NCBI GenBank assembly: GCA_017311315.1
Contig: CM029654.1
Coordinates: 23,581,879 to 23,645,878 of the forward strand
From: Dendrocalamus latiflorus
Taxonomy: Eukaryota > Streptophyta > Magnoliopsida > Poales > Poaceae
Length of the DNA: 64,000 nucleotides
Reading direction: 5' to 3'
In this document: in pieces, positions 55,321 through 64,000 of the stretch
Position numbering within the stretch: position 1 is the first letter of the stretch
Layout of the letters: every line of letters begins with the position of its first letter
Notes under the pieces: generated by a model
Databases searched by the model: none
What the model was told of the DNA's origin: nothing
What the model saw: only the letters and a program-made list of their open reading frames with translations
Made by a program: the position numbers and the translations under genes

Positions 55321-58300
55321 TGCCTCGGCATAAGAAAACCTCCAATCCTTCAGGAAAAACACTCTCATTGCTTGCACAAAAGAGACAAGGCTACTCTTAT
55401 TTGCAACAAGGAGGGCTCTTCTCTTTCACAAGAGAAGTATTAGGCAACATTCATAGAATCAACTCATTCATCCACAAACATCAACCCTTCTCTCAACTCA
55501 GAAGGAAATTTGTTTCCTCTCGGGAAACCATTTCATCACAATAAATCCACTCAGAGTGAAAGCCGGACAGGAAATCAATCCTTAACCTACAACCAACTTT
55601 ATGCCGCATATACCATGCGAAATATTTCTATTCCCCAAATCAGTCTTTTCTTTTCCAAGAAAAGAAAGCATATTCCTTTAGGCATAAGGATAACGCCTTA
55701 GCCAAAAACCACAAGTAAAATGCGGAAATACTGCAACTATCCACTTGAATCCACTATCCCTCAAAGTGGCCATGAACAAATTCCCAAATCCGGGGAACCC
55801 AAAATAGTCCTTTGACTATCGATCAATCACTTCAGTCGATAACACGAGATATATTTTACTTCGTGTCCCTTAAAAAAATCAGTATCGATCACACATCCAT
55901 GTGACTAAACTTGCAAAGATAGTTCTCCCTAACTCTCTTAGCAAGAATAATAGGTTCCCATGGTTCGACATATCAAAACATTCCAATTACCCATGTAATG
56001 GATTACACCCCTGACTACTTCTTTAAATAATGGTCACCAAATACGGTGGATAGAACAAATCACACACCACTCTCAACTTCTCACATCCACAGAAGAAGGT
56101 GAGCTCCATTAGGATCTCATGTAACATCAAATAGCTAAATCTTCCAAAAGCTCTACTTTAACTTTACCTCAATCTTTTAGCCTCTACTAGCTGTCAACAA
56201 ATATGAGGCTCATAAACCAAGGTTCCCAATACTTCCCCCAATAACTCCGATATTAACATCATCCTCGATCTATGTTATTGGAATCAAGCAATCTAAAACA
56301 TTAACGCCTAGTGGTGATTACCTCAATACATAAATCAGGGAAGCTCTTTCGCCAAAATCTCATACTCTCATCGCTACCCATGCTTTACCCACTTAAAGGT
56401 GACATCAGTCACCAAATTTCCCATGGACGCTACTAGTTGCGATACCACAATCGACCATCGATTTCGCCTTTAAGGCCAAGTTTATCCCTAATCAATTTCC
56501 CGCCAGGATTATGGCATAAGGTCAACTCAGAACTCTATTAGCCATACGAATCTTTATTATCACCCTATTACCAACATATCAACCATTTCACTCTAGGTCT
56601 AGGCCTAATAGAGCTTCATGTTATGAATTTAACATTCATTCTGAGAGCAAGGGATTCCAATCCTTCAGCAACCCTCCAAAGTTAAGAAGTCTATGAAATT
56701 TAAACATCCAAAAAACAGAACGAAATCACAACGACTTTCATTCTTCAATAAAACAGGACTTTAGAATGAGTTCATCACTCACTCCCCCAAAACAACTACA
56801 AAACTCCCCCAACACGGGATTCACTCTTTTAACGATGCAATGCCTAGACAGGAGAACCATTCCCACTGGCCATAGCATCACATCACAACAAACACATTAG
56901 GCAATTAACACCAAAAAAACGGAGAGATGCAACAAAATCCAAATATTACATTACCCTAGTTGACGCGCCCGGGCCCACTTTAGACTCTCAACTCAAGACA
57001 ACTGAAATTACAAGTTTGGGGAACGCTCAGTACTCATTCCTGAGTACGCCTAGGACTTCGTTCCTAGGTACGCCCGAAACTTACGCGTTCGGGAGCGCCA
57101 CGGACCACTCGTCCGGGAAATCTCATATGCAGAAGTAAGGGAAGTCAGGTAGCACTTACGACACAAGCACATAAATCAATCTGAAAGTCATGCGAATCTC
57201 CTACCGCACCTCCAAGCATTCATCATTGATAGAACTGAACATGACCTTCGAAGTCATGAACCCCAAATGATAATGCACGCTAAAACACAAAGTGTTCTTC
57301 CAAATACCAACATAGAAATCAAGTAAAATTCTCTCCCCCATAACAATGTCAAGCCAGTACCTCTTGTACTGCTTGCACATATTAGCAAATCTCTATTTGC
57401 TAATACATAAGTCATTGCCTTTTAGTATCCTATCTTGAACCTTTCCACGGCTCACCGGATACTATATTCTTCCATATTTACTCTATAGTTCATCAAATGC
57501 TACCACTTTACTATACAAAACAACGCAATCATAACAACTATCAAGCGCGCATACCACAAGATGTGGTCAAGGCGCTTTGATAAAGAAAAAACCCACTATC
57601 GATAATTAATCCCAAAAGCACCTAATTTCCAAGGCGCTAGCTAATCTCCGCCAGCTCAACTTTAAGGATGATCAAGCATCCGGATTTTAGCACACATCAT
57701 ATGTACTTTCATGAACCACAATTGCTTTTAAGCATAGAATCCGTCTGTCCTACTCCCGTAGGTGTGCACAAGATTTCCTACAAAATGCAGTGGCAACTCC
57801 ACCAACTCATGCTTAAATATTGCCACCAAATCTCACTAAAATGTCATTAACTTCATCCCTCAGAATTTAAGTCTCACAACAATTCTTCTCCATTCAATTT
57901 AGCTAGGAGACTATCCGACGTCAAGATCCCTATTCTAGTCCTCCCAACGAATTCCAATAGAGTTATAAAATCATAACTATTAAAACCTTTCCAAACATCA
58001 ATCATGATTAAATAATCAATCATGGTGCGGGGTTGACAAACTTAGTTTTATAATCCTTCGCCTATTATCAACTGAAAGGATAACTCCAGATGTGGGATTT
58101 TCCAGCAAGACAAAAGATTAACACACCCCTTTTTAGCAAGACCCGCTCGCCTAGCTAGGTTCATGGATTCGGGCCAAAGTAAAACCAGTCATTCGATGTG
58201 ACTTAACAGTCTAAGCAACCGTAATCACCAACTGGTTCACTAATAATTCAAATCCCACTATTAAACAGAAACAGATATGCTTTACACCGCTACTTCTCAT

Positions 58301-59130
58301 GTTACTACAAAATCCTCATTGGATTCAAAGCAACTTTGATCCCACAAGCATAACTAAAGTTAATTATTGTCCTAGGTTCCCACCAATTAGAATACCATGT
58401 CCTACCAACTTGTTACTCTAACCAGCATATCCCACATATGCCTAATCCAACACTTCATCCACTATTGGATATTGCCTTCTCTAAAAATATTGGTCTCATT
58501 CTGCAAGTTCCAATCATTCATATAATCAAAATTTTCCCGAATACCAGACTTGCATGGAACACTCCCCACTATCGGGTATTTATCAAACAACTCAACGAGT
58601 TGCTAACCAAAGGGAACCAACTTCCCGAAACTGAAGCAAAACATCACTACCTCAATGCCACAATTGGCAACATGACCAGGCCTCTCCAGTGGCCACGGTC
58701 TCCATCTCTATTGCATCGGTACACGACACAATCACGACAAAGTCCCGTAGGACACACAAATAATAAGTTTAAATGCTTGCTATCAACCCACAAGCATCAA
58801 CATCAAGCATTACAAATCAACAACATGACTAACAGAAACGAAAATGCAATGCTTGACCCAATCCCATCCTACTGTGCACACGTCCGCATCCTCTAGCTCT
58901 TGGCATATCTGTTCAATACAGATGGCCAACCACACAGCTAGCCTACAACCATCCATTTCAACAGCACATATCAACATCAAGGCTACGAAAGCGTAAATGC
59001 AATGTAAGACCCATTCCCCATCCTATGGTGCACCAGTGTGTCAAGTTTTAATTTAGTTATTAGGCCTAAGTCAAATTTCAGTTGAATAATTAATCCAGCT
59101 GTCACATTTCTTTACCACGGACCTAACGCC
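55321..59130. other. non-coding interior of the gypsy element
   Basis: No gag, protease, RT or integrase motif on the minus strand and only short chance frames on either strand (the longest is 152 codons, 58438-58896, + strand, no domain). It is AT-rich, C-rich on the + strand, and consistent with a LARD interior. A train of small foldbacks lies at 57026-57115. Confidence 0.6.
57026..57115. repeat. four consecutive short stem-loops
   Basis: CTCAG...CTGAG (57026-57044), CCTAGG...CCTAGG (57049-57068), CCCGAA...TTCGGG (57072-57093) and CGGAC...GTCCG (57101-57115) follow at about 25-base steps, with TACGCC or AGCGCC between them. Stem sequences differ while the spacing and linker are kept. Confidence 0.75.
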
Positions 59131-59131
59131 C

Positions 59132-59144
59132 GCTCTGATACCAA
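59132..59144 (-). promoter_or_regulatory. primer-binding site (reversed)
   Basis: TTGGTATCAGAGC on the minus strand, one base from the 59146 LTR. Confidence 0.85.
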
Positions 59145-59145
59145 C

Positions 59146-61805
59146 TGTAACACCCCGCCCACTCTCTGGGCCAAGATGCTACCACCTCTGCAACTCTTAC
59201 CATTTCAACAACACTAGAAGAATTTAAAACCAACACTACAATTATTTATTGAGCTGCGTTCAGTTACATCATAGCATTTTTAGTGATTACTCTAGCCTAG
59301 TAACAGCTAAAGTATACTGACAAAAGTAATACAAAAGTGATGTTGGTTCGTGCCGGTTATCCATGTGCTACTCCCGCCTGTGCATGTCGTCCTCAACGGT
59401 CACCTAAAAAAACATCAACGAAGCAAGGCTGAGTCCACCGACTCAGCAAGTACAAAGCAAAACAGCAAATAACAGGTTCATTCATTAGATCATACTCATT
59501 CCAGTTCCATTAACCACTTTTCCATTTAGCCATTTCAAGTTCCGATGAACCATTCATCATGCACATGCACCTTTCTCTTATCTCTTTAGGTTCTCATCAA
59601 CCGATCGTTATGCATATGCCCATGCACATGCTCATGCACTTCTTTCTCAACTCTTTAGCCTATACCGGTATAGCAGAGTGAGCACCCGTCGATGCTCACC
59701 CAGGCCCGCCCTGTTTCATGCGGGGACCTCAAGCCCGTCCTGTTTCATACGGGGACCTCAGTTGCCCGTACTCTCATACGGGGACCTCAACTCCACTCCT
59801 GTGGAGCGTCCACTCAACGTGGACCAACTCTATCTCTTTTCATGACATGCATGCAATGCAAGTTCATTTATGCATATCAACATAGCATGTCTCAACACTC
59901 ATCATTTATCATTTCTCATCATTTCTCATCATGCACCCGGAAATGGTAAACTTACCCCAACATGGTAAGCAATGCATTATCCAGAATCAGTAAACTTACC
60001 CCAACCGGTGAAGCAGTGTATCATCATTCATTTAACTGAAATCACTACCCGAATTCACCGCTTTACAATGCACTTGCCTGGTTAGCCTCGGGGATGACGC
60101 GTGGATGGCTCCGACCCGGGAACTCCACCTGCGTACATGTCACCCCGACTCAACGACAAAACAAAAAATCCAGAGCTTAAATGAATATCAACGATCCTAC
60201 GCGCTGACTCGACTCGAGCGTAGAATGTACGGGGTCAAGGTCCCGACACGCAGGCGCCAAACCCCCTTTTTTTTCTTTTTCTCCTCTTTTCTTTTCTTCT
60301 CTTTTCTCTTTTCCTCTTTCTTCTTTTTTTTCTTTCCTTCTATTCTGTTTCGGCCGAAGGCCTTATCCCCCTCCATGCCACTCTCTCTCCTCCCCACTTC
60401 TCTTGGCCGAAATGGCCTTACTCCCCACAGGCTGCTCCTTCCTCTGCCCCCATTCTACCCGGCCGGAAGGCCTCCTCCCCTCGCCGGTCTCACCTGGGGG
60501 CAGCGCGGCGGCGCGCGTGGCACGACTCGGCGTCGCCGGCCCCCCTTTTCCCCGCCGGCGGCTCCTCCTCCGGAGCCCTCCCATTCGCTCCCTCTCTCTC
60601 ACGCGTGCGGGTCCCCACGCCTGCAGGGGCTCCTCCGGCGTCGCCGGCCTGTAGCCGCCGCCGGCGGCTCTGCCAGCGCCCCACCTTCTTCTCCCACTCT
60701 CCCCCTTCTGCGCGGCTCTCCTCTCCCGGCGGCGACTAGCGCTCGGTGTGCTCGGGCGAGGCCTTCCTCACCGCCGGCCACCGTGCCGCTGCCGCCGTCC
60801 TCGTGCAGCACCACCTCCCTCCTCACGCCTCCACGCGCACCGACCCGGCGGCGCCTCCCCCAGATCCGGCCACCCATGGCTGGAACCAGCTGATCTCCGC
60901 CGACTGGCCGCCTCCCCTACGCGTGCGTGGTGGTGGCGCGCTGGGCGCCGTTGCCCGGCCGGCACGACTAATGGCCGCCGGCCGCCTCCTCCGACGCTCC
61001 CCTACAGCGCCACTACTACTACTCGATGGTTTGCTCTATACTCTACGTGTTTTATCTTTCACATGCTTCGTGCTATGGCGCCAAGAAAGTGGTGGTGAGC
61101 TTACTTGATTGCCGAGCTAGAAGAAAAAGAATGGGCGAGGACGAGGTTGGGAAGTTCGGGTGGTGCTTCCCCTAGCCGCCATGGCCGGGCGCTCCCTTGC
61201 CCTTTCTCCTCTGGGCTACTTCTTCCTTGCCTCCTCCCTGCAGCGGTCTTCGGTGCGGATGCTCGGTCTTGGGGTTGGCTTCTTGGGTTGGCCGTGAGAA
61301 GGAAATGGAAAGTGTGCTTCCACTGGCTTTGTTCTTATCCTAACTGAGAAAAGAGGTGAGGAGATGAGGCTTGCTACGATGTGCTGGCTTTATGTGGGCA
61401 GGGTTGGGGGCTGCCCATTACATACGTGAAATGACCGAATTGCCCTCATAAAAAATCTCTTGCCCTTCTCACATGCTTGACTGCCCAAGGGCATTTTGGT
61501 CCAATGCTGTGTTGGCTTTAGGGTTTCTTTTACTGCAGCGGTAACTCGGCACAAGGTAAGCATATGAGTTCTGCCGAATGACGAGAACCCATATCGCGAG
61601 ACGGTGCCGACTATCCCTGGGCGGTCTGGGAACCTCTGAGGGCGCTACTCGGCTCTCTAGACGGTGCCGACCGTCCTGGGATGGTCTGGGAACCTCTGCG
61701 AGCGATACTGAATCGACACGTTAAAAGTCGATGGGCCTGACGGCAAAACCCGTATTTACCTCTAATGTTTCCATTCTGCATATATTTTTTGGTTGTGGTA
61801 TTACA
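59146..61805 (-). repeat. 5' LTR (by element orientation)
   Basis: Collinear with 52271-54931; differences seen include GCATTTTTAG for GAATTTTTAG near 59275, a T-run length change near 60272, and single bases near 60637 and 61672. Confidence 0.9.
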
Positions 61806-61810
61806 CCCAA

Positions 61811-62370
61811 GCTCTGCATCAAACGATTTGAGGTATTTCACATCTCAGTGTATCCTTCAGAATAGACTGATATATACAGGTCTAAGCTTTATCATTTCCA
61901 TCCAACAGAATTCCCTCTTCAGTCAGCAGGATTTCAATTCAGAGACCCTATTAGACGTTTTTTTTGTCCACCACGCACTTGGGCGAGCCCATATTAGACG
62001 TTATCATTTCCATGTTTTGGTACAATTTTTTGGCACAACACATATTCTTCCATACAAAATACCTCCTTGAACGTATGAATTACTGTGTAATATAATGATT
62101 ATTTGAATATGAGCATGGAAACGAACTGAAATACATGAGTAGGCAGTATGATCAGTATTAGAATGTCAGTTTGGAAATTGCTGGGAGTATATTAATTGCT
62201 GGAAAGGATCATATCACAGACAAGTATAGGACTACGACAAAGGAAATTAGTGTGGAGTCTGAGATATGGCAACATGTATTGAGTACGCGATAACTTGTTA
62301 GCAAGTTTGTCTCAAAAGAGTATGAATTAGGGAATATAATGATGATTGGAGGGTGATTCTGGAGGGTGGA
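61811..62370. other. unassigned spacer after the gypsy element
   Basis: AT-rich. It should be the continuation of the sequence left of 52271. No exon of the C2 gene is recognised here. Confidence 0.35.
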
Positions 62371-62880
62371 GCTAGGGGTGGAAACGGATCGGATACGGTC
62401 GAATAGTCTCAAATACGAATACGAATTCATGTTTTTAAAACGGATACGGATACGAATTCGAATATTCTCGAATACGAATACGAGTCGAATGTCGTAACGA
62501 ATACGAATTCGAATCGGGTATATGCTTAATTCGGTCGAATACGAATATCCTCTTATGAATGTCGTAATCGACCGGTTTTTCCATTTAGCGGTTTTAAATT
62601 CAAAATTTGACATTTCAAATTTCATCAAATGTCAAATTTTGAATTTAGCGATTTTTCCGATTAGTGGTTTTAAATTCAAATTTTGACATTTCAAATTTCA
62701 TCAAATGTCAAAATTTGAATTTAGCGGTTTTTCCTATTAGTAATAAGCAGGAAGTTCACGAAAAAAAATTAAACTGGTAAAATTCAGCAACTTGTAGACT
62801 TTGGCACAAACTTTCCAGGTTCTGCCAAGGTTTCATCAAACGTGAAAATTTGAATTTAGCGGTCATTCCTTTTTTTGCAC
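62371..62880. repeat. GGGGTGGAAACGGATCGGATACGG-type element with palindromic tandem repeat
   Basis: It starts near 62373 with AGGGGTGGAAACGGATCGGA and alternates ACGAATACGAATTCG words, a layout seen in grass hAT-related non-autonomous elements. At 62575-62745 an about 80-base unit is repeated twice, each holding AAATTCAAAATTTGACATTT and its inverse. A third partial copy is near 62828-62860. No right end was found. Confidence 0.5.
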
Positions 62881-63190
62881 CATATTTGCCACGTTTCTCC
62901 TCTTTCCTCCTAATCTTATCAAGCTGACGCTCATATTCTGTTTGTACTGTTACCTGCAGTATAATGGATGAGAAATCATTGAACATTTAACTAGGTATGC
63001 GCCATACCAGAAGATAGCAGGCACTCATGAAAGAAAGTCGCCATACTTGTCTCTACCCCTAAAATCCACCAGTTTAATTCTTTCCTACGACCACTCTAAA
63101 TTGTGCCCCCAGCAGTCATGAGTTTTCCTGCATCCACACCAATTCGTGTCCCCAGGAAAACCAACCAGTAAAATCAACGATCAAGGATCA

Positions 63191-63246
63191 ATTCCCACCT
63201 TTCTCTCTCCTTACCCACTCATATCCAACGATCGTTGATCCTTGAA
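63191..63246. repeat. short inverted repeat upstream of the last gene
   Basis: TCAAGGATCAA (about 63181-63191) recurs inverted as TTGATCCTTGA (about 63234-63244), about 400 bases before the ATG at 63636. Confidence 0.5.
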
Positions 63247-63317
63247 CCTCGAAGACACCCGACGCCCACGCACACGCCCGAAATGTGATCGCGATGCCCC
63301 CCTTCCTCCCCGCCCCA

Positions 63318-63332
63318 GCCTTAACCCTAGCC
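63318..63332 (+). promoter_or_regulatory. telo-box-like AACCCTAGCC
   Basis: TTAACCCTAGCC in the leader or proximal promoter of the gene at 63636. Such AACCCTA boxes are common in plant genes expressed in dividing cells. Confidence 0.4.
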
Positions 63333-63440
63333 CCGCTTCCCCCTCCTCCCCGCGCCGTTCTGCCGCCGCCTCCTCCTCCCCCCACCTTGCGCTGCCGCCG
63401 CCTCCTCCTCCTCCCCACCCCGCGTCACCGCCTCCTCCCC

Positions 63441-63565
63441 CGTGCCTCCACTCCCACCGCTCCCCCATCTCCGCCTCTCCCCCGCGCCTCCACTCCCGCC
63501 GCTCCCCCATCTCCACCTCTCCCCCGCGCCTCCACTCCCTCCGCTCCCCCTGTCCTCCCCCGCGC
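63441..63565 (+). repeat. 42-bp CT/CCG-rich tandem repeat, about three units
   Basis: GCCTCCACTCCC...CTCCCCCATCTCC units in the 5' leader of the gene at 63636. Confidence 0.75.
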
Positions 63566-63635
63566 CGCCGCTCCCCTCACCTCCTCCTCCCCACTCCGCC
63601 TCGCCTGAGCGGCGGCGCGCTGCGAAGCCCTAGCG

Positions 63636-63913
63636 ATGGCGGCGTCCCTGGACGCGGCCCCTCCCCCGCCCGCCGTGGGCCCCGAGGAGGCCAGAGGTGG
63701 CGCGGCTGAGCAGGCCAGGACGCTCATCGGCGCGCTCAACCTGCTCTCCCGCAACCTCCCGCTCCCCCCCCCGCCGTGCTGCGGGCCATCTCGTCCATCT
63801 ACCACGACGGCGGCGCGGGGGAAGAAGGGGAGCAGAAGGAAGGGGAGGACGAGCTGCCGGTCGGGGATGGAGGCGGCGAGGGGGAATCCCCGGACGCCGG
63901 CGGTGCGGCCGAG
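63636..63913 (+). CDS. first exon of an unidentified gene leaving the window
   Basis: ATG 63636 (context AGCGATGGCGGCG, strong for a monocot) opens MAASLDAAPPPPAVGPEEA, then ARTLIGALNLLSRNLPLP. Beyond a run of nine C (about 63764-63772) the sensible continuation, VLRAISSIYHDGG followed by an acidic stretch (EEGEQKEGEDELPVGD), is in another frame; the ATG frame instead becomes Arg/Lys/Thr-rich. I read this as a missing or extra C, real or from sequencing. Donor GTGGGT at 63914 after GGAAEV-like sequence. The protein looks like a conserved eukaryotic one, but I cannot name it. The rest lies outside the window. Confidence 0.55.
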
Positions 63914-64000
63914 GTGGGTGCGGGCGCTTCTTCAATTTTTTGCGGTGCTCCCCCCTTTCGGTTGGGGTGCTCCGGCGTCGTGTACTGGATTAGTGCTGTC

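Larger units (their letters stand above)
52271..61805 (-). mobile_element. complete non-autonomous gypsy element in reverse orientation, CCCAA duplication
   Basis: LTRs 52271-54931 and 59146-61805 are nearly identical. CCCAA is repeated exactly at 52266-52270 and 61806-61810. Orientation is fixed by the reversed primer-binding site GCTCTGATACCAA (59132-59144) against the right LTR and a reversed purine tract next to the left LTR. The 4.2-kb interior has only the C-terminal end of pol; gag, protease, RT and most of integrase are missing. It is LARD-like and probably recent. Confidence 0.92.

Noticed and set aside
58438..58896. 152-codon + strand frame in the gypsy interior
   Set aside because: Opposite to element orientation, no recognisable domain, Thr/His/Pro-rich by composition.
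1..64000. tRNA, rRNA, snoRNA or known miRNA genes
   Set aside because: None recognised by eye; the TGGTATCAGAGC matches are retrotransposon primer sites, not tRNA genes.

Overview
This window is plant nuclear DNA, almost certainly from a grass and probably a panicoid. The evidence is an NLR immune-receptor gene with large TE-filled introns, GC-rich first exons, nested LTR retrotransposons starting TGTAACATCC or TGTAACACCC, and a CACTA (En/Spm) transposon with CACTACTACAGA ends. The species call is inference. I saw no bacterial, organellar or RNA genes.

Layout. (1) 461-15054: one coiled-coil NB-ARC-LRR gene on the + strand. I assembled it from three exons (590-855, 7431-7652, 12217-14806) whose reading phases match, giving 1025 residues. 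Intron 1 (6.6 kb) holds gypsy fragments, a 48-bp tandem array and a decayed copia element with both LTRs. Intron 2 (4.6 kb) holds a reversed copia gag/LTR remnant. The protein has an intact P-loop, altered kinase-2 and MHD motifs, and an acidic insert of about 104 residues between NB-ARC and LRR. (2) 15889-29781: an LTR graveyard. It has two solo LTRs with perfect 5-bp target duplications (15889-16128 and 17067-20972), a reverse gypsy LTR containing two minisatellites, two copies of a copia LTR (one is the empty site of the other's insertion), and half of a copia LTR. (3) 29782-49779: a complete 20-kb CACTA element with 12-bp inverted ends and a GGA duplication. On its minus strand it carries a TNP2-type transposase gene (34252-46013) and a second gene that ends in an Ulp1-like C48 protease domain (30433-33411). 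TNP2 is broken by a stop codon and by a young gag-only Ty3/gypsy insertion with the unusual structure LTR-internal-LTR-partial internal (36919-45480). The right arm of the CACTA is built of modules separated by clusters of the ATCACAGACGGTT repeat: two long perfect or near-perfect hairpins, duplicated spacers, and an unrecognised 176-codon ORF (48803-49333). (4) 50158-50280: first exon of a C2-domain (CAR/GAP1-like) gene with no downstream exon found. (5) 52271-61805: a complete, young, non-autonomous gypsy element in reverse orientation with a CCCAA duplication, keeping only a chromodomain-like pol tail. (6) 63636-64000: the first exon of an unidentified gene leaving the window, with a suspicious poly-C tract.

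Genes and order of events. The only gene that looks capable of making its complete product is the NLR. The CACTA landed in an old copia LTR. A gypsy element later landed in the CACTA transposase, became tandem by unequal recombination, and lost its right end in a deletion that also bit into TNP2. The most unusual material is the CACTA right arm: iterated subterminal-repeat clusters, hairpin genes, and a small coiled-coil ORF whose C-terminal tail and 3' flank recur in one hairpin.
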